Shown piece by piece: positions 53,283 to 62,089 of a stretch of 64,000 bases of DNA. Under the pieces are notes generated by a model that was given only the letters and a program-made list of their open reading frames with translations, was not told where the DNA came from and searched no databases. The position numbers and the translations under genes are program-made. This DNA is from Mucilaginibacter sp. SMC90 (GTDB lineage Bacteria > Bacteroidota > Bacteroidia > Sphingobacteriales > Sphingobacteriaceae), in assembly GCF_022811725.1 (NCBI RefSeq), contig NZ_CP094527.1:7688001-7752000 (forward strand), read 5' to 3'. The number at the start of each line of letters is the position of its first letter. Within the stretch, counting starts at the first letter, position 1.

Positions 53283-53561
53283 TCAATAAACCTTATCGGG
53301 TATTAAAATTATCATATTGGCTAATTCATCGTTTACCTGTACACCGCAAGCCAGCACATTTCTTTTAACCTGTGAATACGGCGAGACTATTTGCACTACA
53401 CAAGTGCCGCAACTGCCCATTCCGCAACATAACCCAAACCCGGGGATTGCCAGGTGATCCGCAATGAGCGACATCAAACTGTGATATTGCCCCTGTATAA
53501 TTTGAATCCTGTGATTTTCGCCAAGATAATTGAGCGTTAACGGTATTTTACTATTCTCCAT
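53283..53561 (-). CDS. [2Fe-2S] ferredoxin-like protein (small subunit N-domain type)
   Basis: A 92-residue protein with the plant-type ferredoxin loop: C-C-G-M-G-S-C-G-T-C in GLCCGMGSCGTCVVQ and a fourth Cys in VLACGVQ. The spacing (C-x4-C-x2-C ... C) fits a [2Fe-2S] cluster as in isoquinoline/xanthine oxidoreductase small subunits, but the helical second domain of those proteins is missing. Its ATG overlaps the stop of the AraC gene (TAATGG), implying translational coupling. No partner oxidoreductase is nearby. Confidence 0.8.
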   Translation of the reverse strand: MENSKIPLTLNYLGENHRIQIIQGQYHSLMSLIADHLAIPGFGLCCGMGSCGTCVVQIVSPYSQVKRNVLACGVQVNDELANMIILIPDKVY

Positions 53562-54346
53562 TATTTGTAAGCGGTAAAACTTGATGGGCGAAGATTAGTA
53601 AACTGATAAAAAGTATTGCTGAAAGAAGACAAGCTGTGGTAGCCTATTTCTAAAGCTATTTCGCTCATTGATTTATCGGTTTGCAGGATCAGTTCAAAAG
53701 CCTTTACCATCCGCAGCATTTTTAAATATTGCAAAAACGAAACTCCCAGCGTAGCCTGAAATAACCGCGACAATGACCGGTTACTTAATCCAAAACGGTT
53801 GCCTATGCTTTGCATCGTATGTGTTTCACCAATTTTATGATCAATAAAATCCATAATTAAACGCATGCGCTCGTGATCGGTAGAAGGCAGTGCCATGGGC
53901 AGCACGCGGGTGCTGATTTCAGGCAAAAGATTTTTGATGGTAGACAAAAACTGATAACGCTTATCATCCGGCCCGATAGGCCCCGACCATGGCTCGGTAT
54001 ACTTGATCATCTGCAGCAGCAAATCGTTGATGGGATAAATACCAACCTGGCTGTAAAAGGGATCGTTATTATCATCGTAGGCATAAAAAAATACCGATCG
54101 CAGCACAGTTGCCGAATGGCTCACTTTAAGAATGTGCTCAAGCCCCTGCGGGATCCAGAAATAATGCCTGGCCGGAATTACAAATATCTTGTTCCTGATA
54201 TGAATGTACGCAATACCCCCTTCAACATATGATAGCTGTCCCTTGGTGTGTTTATGTGCGGGAATATATCTTTCAAACTTTTCATGAAGCACATAGGCCG
54301 ATTGCGGCCGTTTGTCAATTTCGGGAAGGGAGGCTATTAAACTCAT
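53561..54346 (-). CDS. AraC-family transcriptional regulator (efflux-linked)
   Basis: A 261-residue regulator. N-terminal cupin part (FERYIPAHKHTKGQLSYVEGGIAYIHIRNKIFVIPARHYFWIPQGLEHIL) and a C-terminal AraC HTH pair (TMQSIGNRFGLSNRSLSRLFQATLGVSFLQYLKMLRMVKAFEL ... SMSEIALEIGYHSLSSFSNTFYQF). It is divergent from the TolC-HlyD-MFS operon at 54513 and so likely controls it. Its stop overlaps the ferredoxin start. Confidence 0.92.
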   Translation of the reverse strand: MSLIASLPEIDKRPQSAYVLHEKFERYIPAHKHTKGQLSYVEGGIAYIHIRNKIFVIPARHYFWIPQGLEHILKVSHSATVLRSVFFYAYDDNNDPFYSQVGIYPINDLLLQMIKYTEPWSGPIGPDDKRYQFLSTIKNLLPEISTRVLPMALPSTDHERMRLIMDFIDHKIGETHTMQSIGNRFGLSNRSLSRLFQATLGVSFLQYLKMLRMVKAFELILQTDKSMSEIALEIGYHSLSSFSNTFYQFTNLRPSSFTAYK

Positions 54347-54494
54347 AACAATACAGGATTATTTAAACCATTTCGATAATGGTTATCAGAAAACATTGCA
54401 AAATATACAATCAAAAAAGCAGCAATGAACAATTTTGGCCCGAATCATCAAATATATGGCTAATTTAGGAAAACATCATCGGGTAATGTAGCTA

Positions 54495-54502
54495 TACTTT
54501 TG
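54495..54502 (+). promoter_or_regulatory. -7 box TACTTTTG of the efflux operon
   Basis: TACTTTTG matches TAnnTTTG and lies only 10 bases before ATG 54513, so the mRNA would have a very short leader. No -33 box of the usual form is visible, consistent with activation by the divergent AraC protein. Confidence 0.65.
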
Positions 54503-54512
54503 CACCACTCAA

Positions 54513-55847
54513 ATGAACAGCTGCGGTAAACCCTTATTTATTATATACTTAGTATTAAACGCCGGTTTAACTTACGGCCAGCAACAGAATGGCCAAACCC
54601 AACCTGCTTTACAATTACCCTTATCCGAAATATGGCAAAAAGCTGATAGCTTTAATAAAGTAAACCGCGCAAAAAAGCTGCAGGTAGATGAACTGACGGA
54701 GAACATCAGCGACTCAAAGGCCGAACGCCTGCCCGAACTGATGGCCTCGGGTTATTTTGAAGATGCATCAAACCTCCCCATTTATGACCGCGGCATTTTT
54801 AATGATCCCACCTTGCACAACATCATTCACACGCGGTATAAAATAGGTGTAGACGGTTATCTGAATATTTATAACGGCAATAAAACCAATCTTAAAATCG
54901 CCGAAGGAAAAATAGTACGCGAGCTTGCGGTGTACCACCAGCAGGCTACCGCAGCTGATGTCAGGCTACTGGCCGCTGCTTATTACCTTGATCTTAAAAA
55001 GAGCTATATTTTTCAAACGCTTATGGTTAAAGACATTGCCGACCAGGAAAAGCAATTGATGAAAATTAAGGTTTTGCTACAGCATGGAGTTATTCTGAAA
55101 AGTGATTTGCTCCGTGCCGATCTCAAACTCTCGCACCAGCGTTTGTCATTGATACAGATCAATAATGATATCGCCATAACCAATCAAAAATTAAATATTC
55201 TTATTGGAGAGCCCGATGAACAGGTTATTGTTCCAGCAGATGAGCTGCAGCCGGATAGCTTAGCTATTAAACCATACGCCAATTACTTAGCTGCACTTGA
55301 CCATACTTACGATAGCCGCATTGCTGTTGAAGAAAACAAACTGAGCGAAATCCGCCTTAAAAACGTGAAGGCCAATACTTCTTTAAAAGTTGGATTGTAC
55401 GCTAACTTCCAATACGCTTATCCCGAAACATTTTTATATCCGTATTCGGCCAATATCTATTCATTAGGTATTACAGGGGTTAAAGTTTCATTTCCCCTGT
55501 CTTCTTATTATCTAAATGCACATAAACAAAAAGCAGCAGCCATCGAAGTGCAGAAGCAGCAGGTCCTTCGTTCGGATGTGGATGATAAGGTGCGGCAGCG
55601 GCTAAATGAGGCTTACCTGCGGTTTAAGGAAATGCTCACTAAAGTAGATGTAGCCAGGAGCAACGTAGGCCAGGCGGCAGAAAATTACCGGATAGTTCAA
55701 AATACCTATTTCAACCAAGCCTCGCTGATCACCGATCTTTTGGATGCCGACGTACAATTACTACAAACCAAATTTGATTTGGCCAGTGCGCAGGCGGCAG
55801 CACAGCTACAGTATTATCAATTACAAAATGTATTAGGCAACTTATGA
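54513..55847 (+). CDS. TolC-family outer-membrane efflux protein
   Basis: A 444-residue protein with signal peptide 1-22 (ending TYGQ). Long helical regions rich in Ala, Leu and Lys (residues 40-210 and 250-440) with small beta segments between match TolC/OEP proteins; LLAAAYYLDLKKSYIF and QNTYFNQASLITDLLDADVQLLQ are characteristic OEP patterns, the latter with the family S-L-T-D-L-L-D-A-x-x-x-L motif. Its stop overlaps the HlyD-family gene start (ATGA). It forms the outer-membrane exit of a tripartite pump. Confidence 0.9.
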   Translation: MNSCGKPLFIIYLVLNAGLTYGQQQNGQTQPALQLPLSEIWQKADSFNKVNRAKKLQVDELTENISDSKAERLPELMASGYFEDASNLPIYDRGIFNDPTLHNIIHTRYKIGVDGYLNIYNGNKTNLKIAEGKIVRELAVYHQQATAADVRLLAAAYYLDLKKSYIFQTLMVKDIADQEKQLMKIKVLLQHGVILKSDLLRADLKLSHQRLSLIQINNDIAITNQKLNILIGEPDEQVIVPADELQPDSLAIKPYANYLAALDHTYDSRIAVEENKLSEIRLKNVKANTSLKVGLYANFQYAYPETFLYPYSANIYSLGITGVKVSFPLSSYYLNAHKQKAAAIEVQKQQVLRSDVDDKVRQRLNEAYLRFKEMLTKVDVARSNVGQAAENYRIVQNTYFNQASLITDLLDADVQLLQTKFDLASAQAAAQLQYYQLQNVLGNL

Positions 55848-56911
55848 CAGCTAAGAAGAACAAATATACCGTTACCGACCAGCATATTACCAAAGTTACT
55901 GCTACCGCAGCCGGTATAGTTGCCGCCGCACTATTGGTTTGGGGCGTAATTACAATCTGGAACCTTTATCACTACGAAGAAACCAATGATGCCCAGGTAC
56001 AGGAGTATATAAATCCGGTTATTTCACGTGCCGGCGGATTTATTGTAACAGTAAACTTTGAAGAAAACCAACTGATAAAAAAAGGTGATACATTATTGGT
56101 GATCGATAATCGCGAGTATAAGATCCAGCAGGAACAAACAAGCTCAGCTTTACTTAATGCCGAAGCACAACTGAAGGTACTGCAAAGCAATAAACACACT
56201 TTAGGGCAGGTGGCCCTGGTGAGCGAAGCGCCAATTGCCGCGGCTAAAGCTAAACTACTGAAGCAGCAGCAGGATTTTGAACGGTGCACAGCACTTTACG
56301 AGGCCGAGTCTGCCACGCGGCAGCAGCTGGAAAACGCCAGGGCTAATCTTGACGTAGCACTTTCAGATTATGAGGCTGCAAAGCATAACTACAGCGCATC
56401 ACTTTCTAAAGTTGAAGATGTTAAAACACAACAGGAAGTTATCCTGGCCGAGATCAAACGGTTACGCGCCTTAACCGAGCGGAGCAAACTGGATGTAACC
56501 TATACTGTAATAACAGCCCCCTACAATTGCAGGATAGGCAGGCGTACCATTGAGAAAGGACAAATGATTGATGCCGGGCAGGTATTGGCATATATTGTTA
56601 ACAATGAATCAGACAAATGGGTTATAGCCAATTATAAGGAAACGCAGATAGCCAATATGTACATAGGAGAACCGGCAGAGATAGAGGCAGATGCCTTTCC
56701 GGGGGTAAAATTCAAAGGGCAGATCATTTCCCTTTCCCCGGCCACTGGTTCCAGTTTTTCTATATCGCCTCCTGATAATGCTACAGGTAACTATGTTAAG
56801 ATTGTACAGCGTGTACCGGTCCGCATTAAACTTACAGACGCCAGGATAAATACGGCCCGCTTGCTGGCGGGTATGAATGTGAATGTAGTTATTAAAAAAG
56901 CCAGGCAATGA
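55844..56911 (+). CDS. HlyD/EmrA-family membrane fusion protein
   Basis: A 355-residue periplasmic adaptor: one N-terminal membrane helix (about 20-42), a lipoyl-type half motif AQVQEYINPVISRAGGFIVTVNFEENQLIKKGDTLLVID, a long coiled coil (residues 85-205) and the second half with GRRTIEKGQMIDAGQVLAYIV. It would connect the TolC-like channel and the MFS pump. Overlaps the genes on either side, which shows tight coupling. Confidence 0.92.
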   Translation: MTAKKNKYTVTDQHITKVTATAAGIVAAALLVWGVITIWNLYHYEETNDAQVQEYINPVISRAGGFIVTVNFEENQLIKKGDTLLVIDNREYKIQQEQTSSALLNAEAQLKVLQSNKHTLGQVALVSEAPIAAAKAKLLKQQQDFERCTALYEAESATRQQLENARANLDVALSDYEAAKHNYSASLSKVEDVKTQQEVILAEIKRLRALTERSKLDVTYTVITAPYNCRIGRRTIEKGQMIDAGQVLAYIVNNESDKWVIANYKETQIANMYIGEPAEIEADAFPGVKFKGQIISLSPATGSSFSISPPDNATGNYVKIVQRVPVRIKLTDARINTARLLAGMNVNVVIKKARQ

Positions 56912-58497
56912 AAACCCTCATCCCATTATTCAAAGAATGGGTGCCGCAGTGGCTCATCAGGATAACCATATTCATTGTGCTTCTGCCCAGCCTTGTGTTA
57001 TTTTTTCTGCCGTTATCTAACGTAAACGCAGCTGCGGGCTACTACGGTATTGAGCCTGCCGACGTGCAGTATTCGGTTCTGATTTACTATGCCGGCTATA
57101 CCAGCTTTTTTTCGTTAGAAAAGCGCTTTTTTAAATATTTAGCTGCCAAAGAATATTTTTTCATCTTCACTATTCTGCAAATCGTCACATCGTTTGCTTG
57201 TTATCAAACACATAGTTTGCCGGTACTGCTGGTGCTCCGCTTTATTCAGGGTATGGGGTTAACAAGCACCGCTAACCTCGGTATGTCTATCATCTTCAAT
57301 CGCCTTACCAGCGAACGCGGGCGGGCAATCAGTTATTCCGTTTATTTCGGAATGCTGGTGTGTATGATCCCATTTAATAATTTCGTTACTGCCGACCTGA
57401 TAGATAGCTTCGATTTTAATGTGATATACAAAGGCGCCATGTTTTCATACCTGCCGGGCCTGGCACTGCTGAGTATTATAATGAACAACGCGCGGCTGAA
57501 TATCAAATTCCCGCTTTATCTGTTGGATTGGGCAAGCTTTATCTGGTATGGCTGCTTTTTATGCTCGCTGGGTTATGTGCTGGTTTACGGGCAGGAAAGA
57601 TACTGGCTGGGCGATAGGGGAATATTTTTTGCATCCATCTTTTTAGCCGTCTCTTTGCTCATGTTTGTTTTAAGACAAACAGCATTAAAACGGCCCTATT
57701 TTAAATTGCAGGTTTTTAATTACCGTAATTTCATATTAGGTGGGGCCGTGCTTTTTGTACTTTATTTGTGCCGGTTTACGCTCAACTTCTCTTCGGCTTT
57801 TTTTTCGGGGGTATTTGGGTTTGATCCGGCGCACGTTTCATATATCAACCTGTTTAACATAGCCGGAATAGTTATTGGCGTTATCATATCCTGTTCCTTT
57901 TTACTCCAGCACCGGCCAATCAGGTTAATATGGATTTACGGCTTCCTGAGTTTACTTGCATTTCATTGCTGGATGTATTTCCTTTTTAGTGTTGCAGGCA
58001 ATCCATCCACTTATTATATCCCATTGTTTTTACACGGGTTGGGGGTTGGGCTGCTTATTTCGCCAACCATTATTTTTATGGTTTCGGCAGTGCCGCAAAC
58101 CATGGTGGATACATCAGCCGGCATCTGCCTTTTTGTACGCTGCTTTGGGTTTTACGCCAGTATAGCGCTCATTAATTATTTTGACTTACTAAATAAAGAG
58201 GCCCACCTTGATGCTTTAAAAGGAAACGCCACCGCAGCCAATCCTTTATTTAAACAGGCTATTATTAAACAAAGTAAAAGCCTTATAAGCCATGGCGTAG
58301 CCAAAAGGCAATCGGCAGGCTTTGCTAACCGGCTGGTGAATAAACAGTTTAATATTCATGCACAAATCCGGTCGGCCATGGATTATTATGAGCTGGTGAT
58401 CTGGATGCTGATATTCACCCTCGTTGTTATCGCCTTATTTCCGTACATCAACAAAACCGTGGTTCGCTTCAAAAAAAATCAGCCGGCACCTTTTTAA
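56908..58497 (+). CDS. MFS drug transporter (DHA2/EmrB-like)
   Basis: A 529-residue inner-membrane protein with about 14 hydrophobic helices, as in the DHA2 (EmrB) group of drug:proton antiporters. VLRFIQGMGLTSTANLGMSIIFNRL and GRAISYSVYFGM resemble helix 4-5 motifs. The N-terminus is unusual: MKTLIPLFKEWVPQWLIRI, with no typical MFS motif A (G-x-x-x-D-R-x-G-R-R) between helices 2 and 3. It completes a tripartite TolC-HlyD-MFS pump regulated by the divergent AraC protein. Substrates unknown; drugs or toxic lipids are typical. Confidence 0.88.
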   Translation: MKTLIPLFKEWVPQWLIRITIFIVLLPSLVLFFLPLSNVNAAAGYYGIEPADVQYSVLIYYAGYTSFFSLEKRFFKYLAAKEYFFIFTILQIVTSFACYQTHSLPVLLVLRFIQGMGLTSTANLGMSIIFNRLTSERGRAISYSVYFGMLVCMIPFNNFVTADLIDSFDFNVIYKGAMFSYLPGLALLSIIMNNARLNIKFPLYLLDWASFIWYGCFLCSLGYVLVYGQERYWLGDRGIFFASIFLAVSLLMFVLRQTALKRPYFKLQVFNYRNFILGGAVLFVLYLCRFTLNFSSAFFSGVFGFDPAHVSYINLFNIAGIVIGVIISCSFLLQHRPIRLIWIYGFLSLLAFHCWMYFLFSVAGNPSTYYIPLFLHGLGVGLLISPTIIFMVSAVPQTMVDTSAGICLFVRCFGFYASIALINYFDLLNKEAHLDALKGNATAANPLFKQAIIKQSKSLISHGVAKRQSAGFANRLVNKQFNIHAQIRSAMDYYELVIWMLIFTLVVIALFPYINKTVVRFKKNQPAPF

Positions 58498-58520
58498 TTA
58501 AGGCAGTGTTTTATCTGGCG

Positions 58521-59150
58521 CTATTCGATACCATAGATCCTGCTCATCACATAATTGACAATAACATCACAACGCACTAAATTAAATTCGAGAACCTGCC
58601 CGGACCGCCAGTAGCTATTCAACTCTGTACGCAGCATCTCTTTGGCGCGGTTCAATCTTATTTTAACGTTAGATTCGCCCAATTCCAAAGCCTCCATAGT
58701 TTCATTGGTCGACATTCCCTGTACCTCCCGCATAACAAATACAATTCTGTATTTTTCAGGCAGCCCTAATACGGCCTTTTCTAAAATGGCTTTCAATTCT
58801 TTATTCATCAAATTATCCAGCGGCGTTTCAGAATGATGATCGTTGTAGTTATTGTCCATCAGTGTTTTTTCTAATTTCAACTTTCTCTTTTTGTGCAATA
58901 AACTCTCGTTGATCAATATCCGGATGAGCCATGTACTAAAGCTTGACTGATGCTTAAAACTGGATAACTGCCGGTAAGCGTTCAGATAAGTAGTTTGCAT
59001 GATATCCTCGGCTTCCTTGTCATCATTGATGATCGAGATGCTGATCCTGTAAAGGCGTTCATTAAACCTGCGCATCAGGTTTTCATATAAACTTTTTTCG
59101 CCATTTACTATTTTTAGTACAATATCCTCATCACTCAAAGTCCTGGTCAT
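58521..59150 (-). CDS. ECF-type RNA polymerase sigma factor
   Basis: A 209-residue sigma-70 family factor from ATG 59150. Two earlier in-frame ATG codons (59201, 59171) lie at or upstream of the probable transcription start. Sigma region 2 is seen in LYENLMRRFNERLYRISISIINDDKEAEDIMQTTYLNAYRQL and SSFSTWLIRILIN; region 4 in LPEKYRIVFVMREVQGMSTNETMEALELGESNVKIRLNRAKEML. The C-terminus has an extra 40 residues including Cys (VRCDVIVNYVMSRIYG). No anti-sigma gene is adjacent, so control may be transcriptional. Confidence 0.9.
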   Translation of the reverse strand: MTRTLSDEDIVLKIVNGEKSLYENLMRRFNERLYRISISIINDDKEAEDIMQTTYLNAYRQLSSFKHQSSFSTWLIRILINESLLHKKRKLKLEKTLMDNNYNDHHSETPLDNLMNKELKAILEKAVLGLPEKYRIVFVMREVQGMSTNETMEALELGESNVKIRLNRAKEMLRTELNSYWRSGQVLEFNLVRCDVIVNYVMSRIYGIE

Positions 59151-59174
59151 GCTGTTGCCCGGTAGGTCCATAAA

Positions 59175-59182
59175 CAAATTTA
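59175..59182 (-). promoter_or_regulatory. -7 box TAAATTTG of the sigma-factor gene
   Basis: TAAATTTG on the minus strand would place transcription start near 59168, between the second and third in-frame ATG codons of the sigma gene. It thereby supports translation from 59150. Confidence 0.6.
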
Positions 59183-59288
59183 TAGTTAATAGAGTATCCA
59201 AAAATTAAAGGGTTACAAATTGCAGCTAATTAAATTTTGTAACCATTTAATTAAAGCAATTCTCTAATGGGGATAAAATCAAAACAAA

Positions 59289-59684
59289 ATGGAACCTCAA
59301 GCAAAAAATGTTCAAAACATCCTAAAATTCACTTATGGCCTGATACCCATTGCGGCCGGTGCCGATAAATTCACCAACCTGCTAACCGACTGGGCACACT
59401 ACTTAAACCCTACGCTGAAAAGCATGCTGCCCTTCAGCGATCATGTGTTCATGATGATTGTTGGAGTGATAGAGATCATAGCGGGGATATTGGTTTTCCT
59501 GAACCTTCAAAAAGGGGCCTTCCTTGTGAGTGCATGGCTGGTATTAATTGCGCTAAGCTTATTGGCAAGCGGTAATTATCTGGATGTGGCTGTAAGGGAT
59601 ATTGCTATGGCAATTGGTGCTTTTTCGTTAGCTAAACTTTCATCAACGGCGATGGTCAAAAACCAGGCAGCTGTAAGTTTATAG
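59289..59684 (+). CDS. DoxX-like small membrane protein
   Basis: A 131-residue protein with four hydrophobic helices (about 12-28, 49-66, 72-92 and 98-118): ILKFTYGLIPIAAGADKFTNLLTDW, VFMMIVGVIEIIAGILVFL. This resembles the DoxX/DUF4267 group of four-helix membrane proteins. Function unknown; some members support redox or thiol metabolism. It is divergent from the ECF sigma factor, sharing an 88-138 base promoter region, so it may belong to its regulon (inference). Confidence 0.7.
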   Translation: MEPQAKNVQNILKFTYGLIPIAAGADKFTNLLTDWAHYLNPTLKSMLPFSDHVFMMIVGVIEIIAGILVFLNLQKGAFLVSAWLVLIALSLLASGNYLDVAVRDIAMAIGAFSLAKLSSTAMVKNQAAVSL

Positions 59685-59697
59685 CTCCTGCAAAAGA

Positions 59698-59738
59698 CAA
59701 ATCGGACAAAACCTGGTTTTTCAGGCTTGTCCGATTTG
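59698..59738. terminator. Perfect inverted repeat, bidirectional terminator candidate
   Basis: CAAATCGGACAA (59698-59709) pairs with TTGTCCGATTTG (59727-59738), and CCTG/CAGG extends the stem inside. Located after the DoxX-like stop and before the convergent RibD-C-like gene. No strong U-run. Confidence 0.7.
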
Positions 59739-59770
59739 GCTGCTCCAATATTATCATCGTGCGCTAACGC

Positions 59771-60337
59771 TTATGCAGGCAGATACTTATTGAGTACCTT
59801 TCCGTTTGTATAAGCAACCGAGCTTTCTAATGTCAGCACTTTTCTATCCTTGAAAATGGAAAGGCCATTACCAATTGCTACAGGGTTGACTATAATATAA
59901 TATTCATCAATAAGATTAAGGCCCACAAGCGACCTTACAAAGCTCACGCCGCCGTAAACCAGCAGGTCCTTGCCTGGCTGGCTCTTCAGTGCCTGTACTA
60001 CCGTAGCCAAATCGCCGTTTTCCACTTCGAGATTACGGCCTGGAATTGCGGTTTCAGTACGGCTGAAAGCGATTTTACGGTGGTTAACCATAAGTTTTGC
60101 AAAAGGGTTCCAAGGGCTGTCGGGTTGGTTATCGAACACATTTTCCCAATGAGCTACAAACTCGGGAGCTGTTTTGCGGCCCAGCAACAGGGTATCGCAG
60201 CCACTGGCCAGGTCAATGCCGAACTGAAAAGCGGCCGGATCCTGCTTGCCCGGTAAAAACACCCAGTCATTTTCGCCGTTGGGGCCGGCTGCAAAACCAT
60301 CAATGGTCATTTGCATCGCTAATTTTAGTTTTCTCAT
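59771..60337 (-). CDS. Dihydrofolate reductase / RibD C-terminal domain protein
   Basis: A 188-residue NADPH-dependent reductase-like protein. LKLAMQMTIDGFAAGPNGENDWV (N-terminus), LLLGRKTAPEF, FSRTETAIPGRNLEVENGDLATVVQALKSQPGKDLLVYGGVSFVRSLVGLNLIDEYYIIVNPVAIGNGLSIF are the standard blocks of the RibD_C/YyaP family. The substrate is unknown; the family is loosely related to DHFR and the riboflavin pathway reductase. Located 70 bases downstream of a VOC gene on the same strand. Confidence 0.88.
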   Translation of the reverse strand: MRKLKLAMQMTIDGFAAGPNGENDWVFLPGKQDPAAFQFGIDLASGCDTLLLGRKTAPEFVAHWENVFDNQPDSPWNPFAKLMVNHRKIAFSRTETAIPGRNLEVENGDLATVVQALKSQPGKDLLVYGGVSFVRSLVGLNLIDEYYIIVNPVAIGNGLSIFKDRKVLTLESSVAYTNGKVLNKYLPA

Positions 60338-60407
60338 GGTAATTGTTTTAATATTTTTTTCTTCAGCGCCAATCGGGGCTTGTACTGCCTTTTAAAGTAA
60401 TGAGTTA

Positions 60408-60821
60408 TTATGCCTGGTGTTCAGGTATACTATTGGGGTCCATCCAAATAAATTCCCAATGATGGCCATCCAGATCGTCAAAGCTGTGCTGATACATAAA
60501 GCCGTAATCGGTAGCCGGGTTAGGTATTGTTGCGCCTGCTGCTTCTGCTTTGTTCACCATTTCGTTAACGGCATCTTTACTATCGGCAGATAAGGCAATA
60601 GAACACTCCACTGCTTTGTGGGCATCTACAATTTCTTTTTTAGTAAAAGTCTGGAAAAAGGTTTCTGTAAGCAGCATTACGTAAATAGTATCGCTGATGA
60701 TCATGCAGGTTGCTTTCTCGTCGGTAAATTTCGGGTTAAAAGTATAACCAAGTTTGGTAAAAAATGCTACAGATTTGTCGAGGTCTTTAACCGATAGGTT
60801 TACAAAAATTTGAGTTGCCAT
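60408..60821 (-). CDS. VOC-family (glyoxalase-like) protein
   Basis: A 137-residue protein from ATG 60821 (nine upstream in-frame codons give no family match). TQIFVNLSVKDLDKSVAFFTKLGYTF and the C-terminal DYGFMYQHSFDDLDGHHWEFIWMDP are VOC half-domains. The last contains H and E (GHHWEF) that would bind a metal. The family includes extradiol dioxygenases, glyoxalases and antibiotic-binding proteins; this is the PhnB/YaeR-type small member. Likely co-transcribed with the RibD-C-like gene. Confidence 0.87.
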   Translation of the reverse strand: MATQIFVNLSVKDLDKSVAFFTKLGYTFNPKFTDEKATCMIISDTIYVMLLTETFFQTFTKKEIVDAHKAVECSIALSADSKDAVNEMVNKAEAAGATIPNPATDYGFMYQHSFDDLDGHHWEFIWMDPNSIPEHQA

Positions 60822-60993
60822 AAGTGTTTTCTGATTTAGTTTATTCAAAGGTACAGCAATGCCAAATGCGCGCAGGCGTGCAAAAACGACAAGTTAGGGG
60901 CTAATTGCGACTTGTATTATAACAATAAAACCCAAAAAGCAGGACAAGCCTGTTTCCAACTCCCCCTGCCAACTAAAAATCCTGTCAAAATAA

Positions 60994-61027
60994 AAAGCCG
61001 CCTCATAATCAATTATGAAACGGCTTT
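60994..61027. terminator. Intrinsic terminator downstream of the alpha/beta hydrolase gene
   Basis: AAAGCCG (60994-61000) and CGGCTTT (61021-61027) with an inner CATAAT/ATTATG stem. A- and T-runs flank it, so it can serve the minus-strand hydrolase gene at 61055. Confidence 0.75.
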
Positions 61028-61054
61028 GTTTATATCGAAAAATCTGCGGCTGTA

Positions 61055-61885
61055 TTATTGGCCTATTTTAGTTAACAGTATTGCCACTGAATCAGGCTTT
61101 GCCAGGAATGCAGAGTGACTGGTGTTTAATTTGTATATCGTTTTTACATTGCCAGACGCGATCATCCTGTCTTGCAGGCCCGGAGAAACCACATGATCCT
61201 GTAATGTCTTGATATAAACCTTCTCCACTGAGCCGAAATTGGCAGCTGTCAATGTCACCGGGTTCATAAATGGAATTGCAGGCTCAGGGCGATAATTTTG
61301 TAAAACAAGATTTTGGACTTGGGTTGATCCGTCCTGGATAAAGATGTTTACAATCTGATCACGTGCTACATCCAGGGTTCCGTTAGTATCGTTTTCAGTA
61401 AGTATTTTTTGACCGTTAACTTCACCGCCAAGGCTTGAGCCCGGATCTGTACTTGCAAGTGCAAATAATGATTGCCCTGAAGTGGGTAAGTAAGCAGCCA
61501 GATAAACCAGCTTTTCAATTTTAGAAGGCTCCTGCTCGGCAACGGCAGAAATAACCATACCACCTAAGCTATGCCCTACCAGGATAACTTTCCCATTTAT
61601 CTTTGATACAGCATCAACAACTTTATCTCTGTAAGTGTTTAATGTTATTGTTGAAGGAACGGTATTGTCGCTGCCATGGCCAGGAAGTTCAACAACGGTT
61701 ACATTGTTGCCTTCATTAATAAGTTTGGCTTTTACAGCATCCCATACGTAAGGGGCCTGCCAGGCGCCATGTACCAGCACATAATTTTTAGCGGCGGGTT
61801 TAACTTCATCGTTCTTTTTTGAACAAGATGAGAACATTATAGTAGCTGTTGCTACAGCAAGTAAGATTAATATAACTTTTTTCAT
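61055..61885 (-). CDS. Alpha/beta hydrolase lipoprotein (intact paralog)
   Basis: A 276-residue hydrolase. MKKVILILLAVATATIMFSSC is a lipoprotein signal with lipobox FSSC21. The alpha/beta fold shows the oxyanion segment VLVHGAWQAPYVWDAV (37-52), nucleophile GHSLGG with S106, and a late His in NTSHSAFLAKPDSVA. The family includes esterases and salicylate-esterase-like proteins (HGAW type). The paralog at 62833 shares the promoter module, so both are likely induced together. Confidence 0.88.
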   Translation of the reverse strand: MKKVILILLAVATATIMFSSCSKKNDEVKPAAKNYVLVHGAWQAPYVWDAVKAKLINEGNNVTVVELPGHGSDNTVPSTITLNTYRDKVVDAVSKINGKVILVGHSLGGMVISAVAEQEPSKIEKLVYLAAYLPTSGQSLFALASTDPGSSLGGEVNGQKILTENDTNGTLDVARDQIVNIFIQDGSTQVQNLVLQNYRPEPAIPFMNPVTLTAANFGSVEKVYIKTLQDHVVSPGLQDRMIASGNVKTIYKLNTSHSAFLAKPDSVAILLTKIGQ

Positions 61886-61896
61886 GATTTGAGATG

Positions 61897-61961
61897 CCTA
61901 ATTGTTTAGGACACCACAAACATCCGCTTATCTGCTCCGGATAAGTTTAACCCAGGTTAAA
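61897..61961 (-). promoter_or_regulatory. Shared promoter module of the hydrolase gene (copy 1)
   Basis: On the minus strand the order is TTTAACCTGGGTTAAA (61961-61946), 21 bases, GATGTTTG (61924-61917, -7-like), 6 bases, CCTAAACAATTAGG (61910-61897), then 11 bases to the ATG. The same three elements with the same 21 and 6 base spacings precede the paralog at 62833. The first and third elements are palindromes and are probable regulator sites. Confidence 0.8.
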
Positions 61962-62089
61962 ATCGAAAAACAACATGAACGCCTCAAAACAAATTATCAT
62001 ATGAAGCAACCAACGTAACAGTTAACGAGTAATATCAGCTATCGGCACGTCATTGTGTGTGATATTATTAAAAATGATATTTTTATAGC

